Both the position numbers and the translations under genes were made by a program. 64,000 nucleotides of DNA from Cephalotrichum gorgonifer. Its lineage: Eukaryota > Ascomycota > Sordariomycetes > Microascales > Microascaceae. Location of the stretch: NCBI GenBank assembly GCA_900312665.1, contig ONZQ02000006.1, forward strand, positions 248,001 to 312,000. The letters are read 5' to 3'. Shown here one piece after another: positions 41,901-54,162 of the stretch. Position 1 is the stretch's first letter, and each line of letters starts with the position of its first letter. The notes beneath the pieces were generated by a model. The model did not search any database. It worked only from the letters and a program-made list of their open reading frames with translations, and had not been told where the DNA came from.

Positions 41901-44658
41901 CGAGTTGGGTGCCTTAGAATTAGACGGAGCGAGGAGCATAATCTCCAGGATGTGCGGGACCGTCACGAGGATCTGGCAACCAGTCGAGTTGTTCACCCGG
42001 TAATCCCTTGTGTGAATGGCCCAGACGGATTTGGCGGGCTGCTTGTAGGTCTTTGAAAACTCGGCTTGGATTTCTGCGGCGATCTGATTGACAAGAGCCT
42101 TTGTGGGCGCCACGTAGACTAGGACATCGTCGTCGTTGGACTGCAGGATCTTCTTCATAGCGTAAAAGGAGATGAACGTTTTACCGGACGAGGTTGGTGC
42201 GACGACAAGAAGGCTCTTGTCGGCGTCGATGCAGTCCAGGACCTTCCGCTGCCAGGCATCGGGGGTGAATCGCACACGAGGATCCGCCATAGGATTGAAT
42301 CCCCGATCGAGGTAAGGACCACAGTACTTCAACTGGAACTCAAGGGGTTCCATGCTGAGTTTGATCTCGGGCAATCGATCTGACAAGACACTGAAGAAAG
42401 GCAACGCCCTCTCCTGCAGGGAATCGGGCGTAAATGTGATCGGGAGACCAACGGCGTTCGCCGTGATGGTGTACTCCTTTGCCGCGACCCGGGACACAGA
42501 TGCAGATCTCATCTCCAACACCATCTTCCAGATCAAGGCGAATATATCAAATTCTAGAACCGACGGTTAGCTTGCGTTCCACGGGACAAAGTCTACGACG
42601 CGTCAGGGCGGTGAACTTACCCGACTGGCTCATATTTCCCTTTCCTGTTTGTTCCTTCAGAAGAATCTTGGCGAGGGCGTTGATGGCATAGAGCGAGGCC
42701 TCCGCACCGACAGTTGCGGAATCTATAGCTGCTAGGTTGGAGATGTAACGGGTCACCTTCATGAATCGCTTGACAAGATTGTGCTCGCCCTCGAATTCTG
42801 AACACCGCGACTGCCACGCCAAAACAGCCCCCTTCGCTCTGCTGTCACGCTTCGCCTGCTCAATCTTTGAAGATTCTTCCTTGGCGCTTTCACGACCACC
42901 CTTTGCCTTCTGGGCATTCCGGATACTTCCTGGTTTACCAGATGTGGAGGGCTTCGCCTGCTGAATAACCTTCTGCTTCTGGCTTTTCTGCTCTGGTTCG
43001 GATCGCGTCACGACGATGGTCTCGGGGGTGATCACCTTCCCAGAGGAGTTGGTCAAACTCGCAGAATAAGCGATGGTATCCGCCATGTACTTCTGGTTGC
43101 GCTTTCGGGCAAAGAAGCCCCGAGGCTTCGGAGCTTGGTACTTCACGTCCACGGGGTTCTTTGCGTTAAGCCAGTGAGTGATATCTTGGAAGACCTTATC
43201 AGTAGTCCCCAGTCCCGGAGCATCGACAGTATCGACGGACACATCTTCAAGGTAGCTTTCGATAACCGGGTTTGTAAAGGGCAAGACGGAAGTTTGGTTG
43301 TTGCCCTGGGGCGCAACGTCGCGAGCGCCCACGACGATCCTCTCGGCAGAGGCCGCCGGGAGGTACTCCGAGACATCTACCCCAGTGAGTATCTGGAGGC
43401 CGTTGGCAAACCGATGGATTCCGGTCATCAGACTGCCAGGAATTTGCAACTTTTCTAGCTGGGGCAATACGCAACGCAGGATCCGACCGTCAATGAGGTC
43501 CGAGACGTCCCATTCTAAGTCAGAGAGCAACTTGTCGTTTCCCTCTAGGACACCTATGCTGATGCGGCTGAAGGAGATAATAAACTCCTCCAGGAGAGTC
43601 TCATCCTCTGGGCCCAAGCTTGCGACATCGAGAGACCTCTGAGAAAGGTCGGACACTCTGATGATGGCGATGTGGACGAGGTACGCAGCAATCACGCGCC
43701 TCGAAGCAGCACTGGAGTCGTTCATGAGTATGTTGCAGAGCGTTGTAAGAGACACCACATCCCTCGAGGTGAGCAGCGCCTTGTTACCCCAGGGCGAAAG
43801 GCCGTCCTCCAACAGCTCCTCCCCTTGCTCTAGGTCGGAGATTCTCTTGAACGAGGATCGCTCAGGGCGAGGCTCCTTCTGCCCCTTGATTTCATCGCAA
43901 GTCACGATGGACGGGGTGACAACCGAGACGTAAACCTGTAGGGGTGCCTCTGGTTAGTAATAAAGTCAGACTAGGGGAGGGGGCAAGCGGGTCGGTAGGA
44001 TCAGTATGTTACCTTTGAGCTCACAAGCTCTAGAGTGTCTAGGAATGCTACATTATATCCACGCAGGCCATGGCTGTAGGCAAGTTCGAGGTACCGCATA
44101 CCTCGGGGATCCTTTTCGTCCCCAAATGATGTATAGCCATCGAGGCACAGGAAGAAATGAACGGCATTATCCTTGAGATATTGACCATATTCCGCCGTGT
44201 CCACCTCTGAGAACTGGAAGCTCAACTTTCCACTCTCGGAAAGCTCATTGTGACGCGCAAAGTGTTTGATGATAATTGCACGGGTCAGGAGGTAAGGCTC
44301 GGGATTCTTTGCCGAGGGAGGAACACAGAGGTCTTCTTCGTTGTCGAACCAGACTATGTTGAATCTACAACCACGCCTCTCGAGATTGTCGAGGAAAGCT
44401 TCCACTGCATAAATAGCATGAAGGAGTTGGAATCCATCTATATAGAGCCAGTGGTATCAAATCGTCAGTCTCAGATGGGTCCGACGGAGGGGAGAGAGGG
44501 AGGCGGTGAGGCGAAGACGTACGGTCGTAATCAACCTTTGCACTGCCGAGGCAATGAAGCAGTATGGAATCGCCATGGATCACAAATAGCTCCTTGCCCG
44601 CAAAGTCGCCCACTACGTCCACCTTGTGTGAAACCAGTGACCGGTACCAGGTCAACAT
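38956..44658 (-). CDS. DDX60-type Ski2-like DExH RNA helicase
   Basis: Large SF2 helicase related to metazoan DDX60. Six exons on the minus strand: 44658-44523, 44437-44013, 43935-42621, 42553-41524, 41468-40641 and 40567-38956, giving 1781 aa. The N-terminal PIN-like region starts VDVVGDFAGKELFVIHGDS and has LLHAIYAVEAFLDNLERRG. The middle (about 190-620) is helical and Lys-rich. Motif I is APTSSGKT (about 744-751), motif II DEVH (about 854-857) and motif III SAT in ALSATVGNP. The second RecA domain has HHAGMNRAYRQ, MLFRKGFLSVV, ATGTLALGINMPC and motif VI QAAGRSGRRGFD. A Ski2-type winged-helix/ratchet region follows, then an acidic tail. The fifth junction (phase 2) restores YRQVVEMLFRKGF exactly. 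Human DDX60 is about 1712 aa, so this is full length. DDX60 is known in animals for antiviral RNA sensing; the role in fungi is not established and I assign none. Confidence 0.9.
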
Positions 44659-45467
44659 CTTGGCGGGAACCTTGTCAGGCAGGATTCGAATTGTGCACTG
44701 CTCAGCCCTTTATGCCAAATTATCTTAGGGCGAAGCGCTCCTCTGGAAATGAATTGGCGGGAAGGAGCAAGCACGTCCACTCGCTGACAATAAATCGGTG
44801 TGGAAAGAACTTGGTTTGGAAAGAAGTTGGTGCGGAAGGAACAAGGCACGCTGTTGGCAAAGTAGCGAGGGGCAGGCACGAGGGGCGGAAGGCGGGGCAG
44901 GGAGGTCCACTAGGAGGGACAGGCACGGGGGACAAAACGTGTCGGACAGGGAGAAAAAGAGGGTAAAACAGCAAGGTTTCGACCAGAATCCCATTCGTGC
45001 AGGATGGGCGGTGACACAAGTTTCTCAGCTCAATCCACAATATACTATGGATGGGGCCTAGCGTTGAATGTCACAGCTTCAGCAAGTACAGCTCTGAGAG
45101 CTAGAGACAGACGGTAGGCACAACCACTTGCGGGGGTCCACTCTTTACCACGCTTCGCGGCATCACTCGTCCACGTTATGATCCAGGTAAGAAGAAGTTA
45201 CATCTTCTTCGGGTTGCAAATGGGCCCTTTTCTTAAGGAACTGCGGTACTGTCTATTTGCCCAGCCCGGCCCGCCACCGAATCGAGGCATCTCACCGCCA
45301 TGTGAGGGTATCAACCCAAGCGCCACCAAACCCCAGCCGTCCATTGTCCGCATTTATAAGAGGCAAGTGAAACATGGTACAGAAATCATTTCCCCACGCC
45401 GTAACAGTCCTCAGCTCCCAGAACGCCCGCATAAGTATACATATCCACTCTTCCTTCCAACTAGACC
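44659..45467. other. Intergenic region
   Basis: 809 bases between the chromodomain gene's stop and the helicase start, both on the minus strand. It contains the helicase promoter. No gene or tRNA is seen. Confidence 0.55.
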
Positions 45468-46338
45468 CTACCTACGCCTGGGCCTCTTGGCTAGAGCTTC
45501 TTGCTTGGTGTCGAATGCCTTGATAGCTCGCTTACAATTGGCCAAGTTCTCTATTGGTTCCCATGTGTTGTGTTCGGCGGAATAGTCTTTCCACTTGACG
45601 AGGTAGAGCACCTCGGAGGTCACCGTGTCGCAACGGGCATCGACTATCCTCTCGACTTCCCATTCTGTCTCTTGGGTGGTCGAGGGCGCTTTTCCAACAC
45701 GCAGGCCCTTCTTGCCTTTCTGCTTTGTGGTTTGAGCCGGATTTACATGCGTTCCCTGAGAATTCAGTACGTGATATATGAAGCACGGTTACAAGACCGA
45801 ACTCACGCTCTTTCGCGGGCTTCCAGCACCTCGAACAGGGGTCTTTCCGAGCCTGTCCTTGGCCTGAGCGTTGACTCGGGAGCTTCGGCGATGCGCACTA
45901 TCGTCGTCGAGGTCGTGCCTGCCTCTCTTGGGCGAAGGGTTGACCTTTGTCTTGGTCCCCGGAGGCCGTCCCCGCTTGCGCTTCACGCCTTGGCCTTTAG
46001 CGACAAGTTTAGCGGCCGTTAACTTAGTGTGGCAGCTTCCGAAATTGTCAGATTGCTGGGAGTCACCACTGGGCAAATCGGACGTAATGGCTGCCGGGAT
46101 CGAATCGTATTCCTCAGTGGAGCCCTCAGAGCTGATGTCGATGTCCTCTTCGGGCCGGCCAGATAAATGCCTCACAACCATTCTATTCATATAGATTTTA
46201 TATTTACCGGTTAGTTTCCAGATTCGACTGCGGGCGAAGTACGACATACCCATCGTTGGTATCTGAGGCAACTGAGCCGTCGTGGCTCGTGTCTTCGCTC
46301 ATATCTTCCGAACTGGGGGATGAGGGAAACTTGGGCAT
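45468..46338 (-). CDS. AT-hook/chromodomain nuclear protein
   Basis: Small chromatin protein of 250 aa, recovered only after splicing. Exons on the minus strand: 46338-46250, 46182-45807 and 45755-45468. Residues 1-85 are acidic and Ser-rich. A basic AT-hook-like stretch follows (KRKRGRPPGTKTK, 97-109), then more basic sequence (SPKRGRH). A single chromodomain occupies about 185-240: EWEVERIVDAR, then VLYLVKWKDYS and NTWEPIENL. The cage residues expected to bind a methyl-lysine are W187, W209 and Y212, with W in the place where HP1 has its first Tyr. The protein ends KRPRRR. No chromoshadow domain is present, so it is not a complete HP1. It lies head-to-head with Rif1 across 1.35 kb. Function is unknown; reading histone H3 methylation is an inference from the fold. 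Confidence 0.82.
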
Positions 46339-47692
46339 CTTGCAGCTACTGAGAGCCTTACTTTCTAGTACCAACGGCTTGCTGCTTGACAGGCTGATTT
46401 CTCCCGTCTGAAAAGGACGAACTTGCGCTGGGAGGGTAAGAAGTGATAGAGGTGAGTACTCAGCAGTGTTTCAGAGGGAAAGAAAGAAGAATGGCTCACC
46501 ATGTCATGAATAGGGTGGGCGCCATAATCGGCGTGGGGTATCTTGTAAACAAGGGAAGGAGCGACTCCCTCGGAGTATCCAGTATGTCCTTCCCTTGGTG
46601 AGGGTTGGGTTGTAGGCACGAGTAAGCTAAAACTCGCGGAAGGCTGCCTGATAGGGAACTAAAAGGAGGGTGCGCCTGCCTAATTCTCCCACTCGTAAGC
46701 CCGGAAGGGAGAAGACAGAGATGGGTCTCTGGTAGTAGATCATCTATAGGTATCACTATTAGAGTCTACCTCCATGTGTATATGCCCCGGTTCTAACTTG
46801 GGCGTATGCCTGTGCTGTATCTCAGGAGCTAGATTCTCTTCCAGTTTACTCGAAAGGCCATATCATATCTATACTGACTGCATAACAGTTCATTTTGTGA
46901 AGAGCTGGCTGTCTCTATTATAAGCGCATCCGGAAACACTGGATGGGCTGGTTTGTTCTCGGAGACTTGTCTGTGTTCGGAACTGTTCCTTGATATATGC
47001 GTGTTTTTTAACTGGAGGGGCAGCGCATATCTCCTACAGTTACACCCCTAGGGGAAGTATCGGTCGTGACTACTGCGGGGGATTATCTTCCACCAGGCGT
47101 GTACCGGCCCTGCAAACACTTGTTCACTTCAAGTATATTATCGAGATCGATCAGGCGCGAAGCTTCAACGCGCCGTGGTGCAAGAGCCATCGTGGGAGAA
47201 CGAAGGATCATGGTACTACAGCTGCCAGCAGCTGTACCTATTAACTGGGTACTTGTGTATTAGCCTCATGATGGTTGGTTGGCCAGGGATTGTTCGAGAG
47301 CTTGGCAGTGAGCACGGACCACAGACCCCACTAGAAGCTCTTAATGTCGCGGTGGCACGCGTTCTGTTCGTGCAAGCGCGCTCGTGTTTAATGGGCTTTT
47401 CTGAACTGCACCGGGCCAACGACTTTTTAGCTACTTGAACATCCTTCGTCCGTGACGACTGTCGACTCCCCACCCTCTGGCGACTCCAGTCCTTTCCCAC
47501 TTCTATCCACTTCTATCCACTCTCATTCACTTCTATCCCCATCCCCATTGCCTACTGTCCTCTACTCTTTAATTCTGAAGCAGAATTTAACGCCTTTTTC
47601 CTATGATCCTGGTTCGTTAAAGCAGCAACATACCCAGGTCCGCCTCGAGTCAATCTGGCCGCCACGACTCCAGCTGCTCGAATCGGCCCGTG
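46339..47692. promoter_or_regulatory. Divergent promoter region, chromodomain gene / rif1
   Basis: 1.35 kb between divergent start codons. The Rif1 side has a pyrimidine-rich leader with a 10-bp tandem repeat. No gene is supported. Confidence 0.5.
47498..47540. repeat. 10-bp tandem repeat
   Basis: Four units of the type TTCTATCCAC (the third diverged) lie about 150 bases upstream of the rif1 start, in a CT-rich leader or core promoter. Confidence 0.75.
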
Positions 47693-50600
47693 ATGTCCGT
47701 TCAGGCCCTGGAGTCCCTCCCTCATCGCCCCCCCACGCCTCCCCGCGAACCAAACCACGACTCCATGGGCGATGTTAATCTCCAGCCGACGCTTGCTCGT
47801 CCGCTGCTCGATCATAGGCTCAGTCTTCACACTCCACCCAGCGGTGTACACTCACCAACCTCTACGGCGGCCCACTCCATTCTGAGCTCGGGGAGAAGCG
47901 GGAAGAACGTGGCTTTCGCCTCGCTCACTGAGTGCAAAGAGGCACCCAGCTACGACGCAGAGAATCGAGCTACTCCGCCTTCGGGTCCACTCGTTCCTTC
48001 GGCCAAATCTTCAAAACCTCGGAAAGGCATCCTGAAGCCGTCCTTGTCTCATAATACCCTCGACATCTCTTTCGAGAGCCCCAACGGCGTGCGTAGCCTC
48101 GTCGATATGCTGGACTCATCGTTGCGGAAGCTGGCCGGGGACGACCTCGCCGACAAAACGGATGCCTACGACATCCTACATCGATCCCTGATGGCCTCGA
48201 ATAACCTCCCCGATAGGGTCGCCCTCCGAGACAGGATGCCACGATTCACGGAATACATCCAGAGGGACATTACTACCTCACCACTACACTCATCCCTCGC
48301 AATCCATGCCCTCAAATTTCTATTGACAATTCTCCATTTCCCCGGGGTGTCATCGTCCTTCACGACCGAATTCAGCACCTTCATGATCGACCACTGCATC
48401 CGCTCCTTCGAAGATTCATCTATTCCGAAAGATGTTACGCGGCACCTGCTGCAGGTGGTCGCCCAGCAAAACTTCTCTCACCGTGTCATGAACTCTGAGC
48501 GAGTCACCCGCCTCCTGACCTCACTCAGTACGATCGAGAATCACGTCACGGGAAAGAGCATTATCCACTCGCGGATCATGATATACCGGCGATTGATGAA
48601 GCAGTGCAAGTCTGCCATGGTCGTCCACACCGGTTGGCTGCGCGATCTCATAACCGACACCCTCAGCACGACTAAGGACATTCGTGGCGCCGCCATAGTC
48701 TTCGGCTTCGAGGCCGCTGCGGAGGTCGGGAAAGATAAGCAGGTATCCAAGAAGCTGGCCGAGCTTTTCCGGTCTACGGACAATAGCCAGGAGCCTGGAG
48801 ACAAACCGGAATCCGAAGACAAACGAGAGTACATCGACCTCTACATCGAGCGCCTGAGGGCGATGCTGCGATCGAGACAGGATGCCTTTTCGGTACCCCG
48901 GATCTGGAGTGTTGTTCTGCTTTTACTGCGTGGGATTCAGCTCGACAAGTGGCAGTCCTTGAACCCCTGGCTTCACGTCATCCAGCAATGCTTCAATACG
49001 AGTGACATGCAGACTAGACAAGAGGCCAACTACGCCTGGAACCGCTTCGTCTATGTGCTCCATTTCGAGGAGGCCTCCTTCTCCAAGCTCATCAAGTCTC
49101 AGACTCTGTGCCAGCCCGTATGCAGCCAGTGGAAGCGAAAGACAAACCCAACGAAGACCGACGAGGGTTTCCAAGCGGCGATATTTGGAAGTGCTTGCAA
49201 TCTGTTTTACTACATGTTCAGGCCCGGCATCTCCCACGACCAACTCAGCAGGTACTGGGAAAAGGGGCTTAAACCCGTCATCCAGCAGCTCTGTGCTCCG
49301 GGCCAAGGGGATGACCGATACGACCAGGCGATTTGTATACTCACGAACCTCTTCGATGTAACGACGGGACGGCAGTGGGTTCAAGACCGCGCCTTAACAA
49401 ATCCTCTTGCCGACGCATCTGACCTCCCTGCGCTTGAGCCGAAGTGGCTGAGACGCAACGCCGGGAAAGTGTTCCAACTTGTTCAACCGATTCTAGAGAG
49501 GAGATTCGGCGACCTTGCCGACACTACTTCTTCGCTGTCCAAGATGTGGCAGACGTTGATCACCTCAGTGTCATCGGCCGCCTCTAAAGAAATCAAGGTT
49601 TCTTCCGAGACCACAGAATTCGTATCCCAGGTGTTGGCGTCGCTATCAGCCCTGTGGAAACGAGGTGTTACCGAAGGGGCCGAAGGCCAGGATGCAGATA
49701 AGCAACGGGCCATTTTCTTGGCGAGTACGCGCCAGTTCGTGACGGTTGTTGTTACCGCGTTTGGCGCCCTTCCCTTCACCGAGAAACAGCAGGAGAGGAA
49801 GCTGCGTGGTAAACAGGATGTGCCGACTCCATCCAGTACCCCCTCCCACCAGTCGCCTAAGACGGGTGGTGTTGCGATGATGCCACTCCACCATCTCTTC
49901 TCTATCCTATCCTCGATCCCGGATGGCGTCCAGGATGACGAGGCGTTCTCCGACTTCTTTGAGTCTGTCTTCAAGCCCTTCTTCCGCACGAAGAATCCTA
50001 AGGCATCCTCAGCCCTTGCTCAGGAAATGCTCAACTGGGACCCCGTGGACTCCACTTGTCCGTATGGCCCCTGGGTCATGGTTGCCAACACTGTGAAGAT
50101 TGCTCTTGCGCAAGGGCAATCTCAAAATGAATCTTCTCTGGGCATCCCTAGCAGCAACGAAGTACCAGTTGGGCGAGAATACCGGGGCCTTTGTAGGATT
50201 CTCGAACGTGGCTTGAAGTCGACACCGAATCTTCCCTGGGAGCACTGGCTGGCCTTGCTCGATAACCTCGAGGCCCGTGTGAGCGAAGAAATGGGCGACG
50301 CTGGGCGTGCCCTTGCCGTGGTAGAGCCCTTGGCAAAAATGATATTCGACCATGTCACTACCCCGGGCTCAAGCTTAACTCGGAACGCAGTTCACGCTGC
50401 CACCGCCCTTCTTCTCCTTGGCAAGCAACCAAGGGACCGGCAGGCTGTCGATGTCGCCAGACGACGCCTGTGGGGTACCGCCGGTGCCAAATCGGCGTCT
50501 TTCGATCCCTTCGATAACCTTTACAAGCTATCCAATTTTGTGATGCAGGAGCTGTACAAAAACTTGGATAGCCCCGACCTCGGGGATTTGGCCGTCCCGT

Positions 50601-52998
50601 TCATGGACGACTTGGAAACATTCATCTCGGAGTGTAACGTCTCGCTCGTCATGCGCTCGATCTCCATCCTCCTGGATGGCCTGGTCTTCTGGGTGAAGGA
50701 CGACGAATTGCGCCTAAGCAGTCGCCAGGCCACAGAAACGGCCATAGCTGTAAGAACCTCCCACCCCCAATTCTAGTAGCGGTTGGAAACTAAAGCCATC
50801 TATAGGCAAAGAAGCTGTGGGACCGCGTCTGTGGTATCATCTCGTCCGTGGAATCACCAACCATGATCAACCTAGAGAGCCTAGAGCGTCTCTTCTGTGC
50901 TGCTTTCCAGAGCAAGCACCGACATGTGGTGAGCAGCATGGCTACCCTCTGGAATCACCTATTCCATAACGCAGAGGAAATTGCCTACCCGGATGAGCTA
51001 AAGGCCACACTCATGGCGATCCGGCCCATGGTGGACATCGCTCTACCCGGAGTTGAAGACTCCAGCGAAGAGTCGGCAGCTGCCGCCCAGCAACATGCCT
51101 TTATCGGGTCTCAAGACGATATGGATGCTCTGAACATTTCACCAACGAAGTCATCTCGCTCGGAAGGGGCCCGTCTCATGCCATCTGGTTTGTCATTCAC
51201 TCCGTCGGCTACGTCGCTCCGATCCGACGAGTCTAATGCCGGGGCTCCCCGGGTTCCTGCCAAGAACCAAACGAAGCCGAAGCTGCGGCATGAAGACTCC
51301 CAGATACAGTTTGAGCCTGTCAAGTCGACGTCTCGTGACGAGGACGAGTCTCAAGTTCTAACGGAGCGGCAAATGGAGGTGCGCGAGAGGCAGCGCGGGC
51401 AAGACATGCTTTACGATATGCGGTCGTCTAGCCCCGTCGGTCAAGATGTCCTCCCAGACCAGGACGTGCCGTCATCCCCGCCACAGTGTCCCGAGGCGTC
51501 AGATGAAACCCCGAAGAAGCGGACGCCGGTAGTTCAATCAACCTATGACGACTACATTAACACCACTCCTACCCCACGGAGGGGCCAGATGCTCCCACTC
51601 GTGCCCGACGTTGAAATGTCCGACCCACCGTCTTCGCCGCCTGAGTTCTCGAAGGTACGGCGTTATCCTCTCGTGCCAGAGATCCAGACTCGTTCGAGGG
51701 GCGAGGATGTCAACTGGGAGTACACCTCGTCTCCTATCTCTGGCTCGCCTCTCCCGCCGCGGATGCTCCCGCCGCACCAGGATGAGAAGCAAAGGCAGGA
51801 GCTGGAGGAAGGTTCAGAGTCAAAAGCGGCGGAAGACGACGCGGAGGATGCAGTCATCGCGGATTCGTTTGCCATGGAGGTTGTTCCCTCCAGCGCACCG
51901 ACCGAGAACGAGCGGGAACAGGCTGGCGAGGTGGCCGAAGCCGAGGAGGCACCGCAGTCGACACCGCCACGACAGCAGACCAGAACCCCTAGGCGAAGTA
52001 CTCGGATGTCGGTGCAGTCAACGCCAACTACACCTCAACAACAAACCTCGGCGAGACGTTTTGCGGATAGTCCGAGATCGGAGAACGACGAGTTCGTCGA
52101 TGCCTTGACTAGTCCTCGAGAGGGCGCAGCGGCGAAGGCGCAGAACCCAGCGCCGAACTCCTCGCGCCATTCGGGTGATACCTCGTTTGCCCTTAGTGAG
52201 GAAGCCGAGCGAAGCATGATCCGGCTAGCAGAAGAAATGGAAGCAAGGCACAATGAGAGCAGTAAGAAACCCCCGCCTCAGGAAGTGCAACGCAGGACCA
52301 GGAGCTCCAAGGTGGATACCGATTGCATCACTGTCAAGACGGACGACGGTGAGGAGGAGGAAGAGGAGGTGGCGGTGCAGACGCCGAGACGGAGAGGCGA
52401 GCGGGTGATTCCATCCACGCCGAATGTTGAGACGCCGTCGAGGCCGGCGTCAAGGAAGTCGACCAGTGGCGGGCGGAAGAGGAAGAGGGGCACGGGAACA
52501 CGACAGGACGAGGCGACGACGAAGAGGCGGCGATCTTCGCAGCGCATGGACGACGCTTGCTCGGCGAACAGCAGTCCGTCGCTCCGAAAGCGCAAGGGGG
52601 CGCAATCGCAAGAGGAAGAAGAGGCGCAATCTCAGCTTCTCTCGGAACACATGGCGGCATCGAACCGGTCCCGACTGTCGCCGGAGCTCGGAGAAGATAC
52701 CAATCACTCAATGTCAACGGATATCGAGGTGGCAGATGTGGAGGCACCGGAGACTAGACGAAGATCACCCCGAAAGGCAAAGGCCAGCCGCCGGGCATCG
52801 GAGAGCCGAGCGGCAACGAGCGACTCATCCAGCCGAATTAAGAAGCCGGCGAATAAGATCGTGCGGAACCTGAAGAAGGCACTGGAGGGGATGCGTAAGG
52901 CGACGATCTCGAGAGAGGATATGCTCACGATTGAGGACATATTTGTGGACATTAAGAGGGAGCTGTACGAGGCGGAGAGGAGGGGAAGGCAGGGCTGA
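47693..52998 (+). CDS. rif1: Telomere/replication-timing protein Rif1
   Basis: Homologue of Rif1, which recruits protein phosphatase 1 to counter DDK at replication origins and acts at telomeres and in DNA-break repair. Two exons, 47693-50749 and 50806-52998, giving 1749 aa. The ATG at 47693 is the first in frame. Residues 1-120 are disordered and carry two PP1-docking-like motifs: KNVAF (71-75, RVxF class) and GILK (112-115, SILK class). From about 135 to 1100 the protein is an alpha-helical HEAT-type array: NGVRSLVDMLDSSLRKLAG, the conserved IHSRIMIYRRLMKQC region, and WLHVIQQCFNTSD followed by NYAWNRFVYV. The C-terminal part is disordered, rich in SPP/TPRR, with basic patches (KRKRGTG, KRRRSS) and an amphipathic C-terminus near LEGMRKATISREDMLTIED. 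Size and order fit fungal Rif1. Divergent from a chromodomain gene. Confidence 0.88.
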
Positions 52999-54162
52999 GG
53001 GAGGCATGAATGGAAGGATATACATATATTACGGAAACAAATTGGCGGCTGCATCATTACAGGATCACGGTATGGGGTTTGGCGCAATAGTGGGGGGGGG
53101 GGGTTTGTTTGGGCATATGGGCGCGGCGTTAGGGAATGGGCTATTATTCCATAGGGCTGTTTCGTATTTTGCGTTTGGCCTCTCTGGGGTTGAGATTGAG
53201 AATATGGGATATCATCATTGCGGCATGTTGGTTAGTCGAGAGAGGCGGTGGATGGACGAGACATGGATTGGGTGAAGACTGAATTGAATGAAGGTTGAAC
53301 CCCCACTCAGCTGAGTCACGAACTCTAGGATTCAAAGTGCATCTGGCAATGTATGTCTCTGTACTCGTATTACTAGACCCATGCATGTCCTCTGCTCTGT
53401 ATCCCCATACCCAGGGGCACGGTCATGTGAATCCATGATTGACGTGGGTGATACGGGAACGTGGTGTTTCGAGACGAGACTAAGACCCCAAGAAAGGGCG
53501 CGAAGTACCGATACGCCCTAAGGTGCGGCTTATACGTCTCACGGTCACTAGGCTAGTACCTTTGCTTGGGGTACAGGTACGGGCAAGGGCGGGACGCCGA
53601 CCCCACACTAGCTATGACCCCTCAGCTCGATACTTGACACTGGAATGCGCGCGCCCCCCCTCGAAGACGCAAATCCCGCCACCCTGGGATTCGCCTGTTT
53701 TGTACGAGTAAGTGATACGACACATACAAATCTGCAACCACCTGTAACATGTGTTTCCCAGCACCGGGCACTAGGGACTCTGGGCGGCGCCCGCCCACGC
53801 CCCGCGGAGCTGCTGTTTCCCACCACCAAGCTCCCCATGTGTTCAATGCTCCTTTTACCCCTCCCCCTCCCTCCTTCCTTCCCCCTCCTCCCGCCCCGTC
53901 TCAGCTACGAACTCTTCCTCCCCCGCCCGCAGTCATCACTAGTTAACCATTTATACAACTCAGCTTTTCCCAACTTACCCAACAATTCGTGTATTTGAAC
54001 ATCTTACCGAACCGACCTCTCAAAAAGTCATAACCGAAGTCGTCGACGTCCCGAAGCAACGGTAACAACGCACACGGCACAACAAGCACAGCGCGCGTGA
54101 ATACATACATAATACCACGCTCACCAGCCTTTTGATTAAAACCACAATCCAGACAGAACAAG
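52999..54162. other. Intergenic region
   Basis: Tandem gap between rif1 and the epimerase. It includes a run of 12 G at 53092-53103 and a CT-rich leader near 53850-53930. No gene is seen. Confidence 0.55.

Noticed and set aside
44250..44966. 238-codon plus-strand frame over the start of the helicase gene
   Set aside because: Low-complexity translation without homology, overlapping exons 1-2 and the promoter of the DDX60-type gene.
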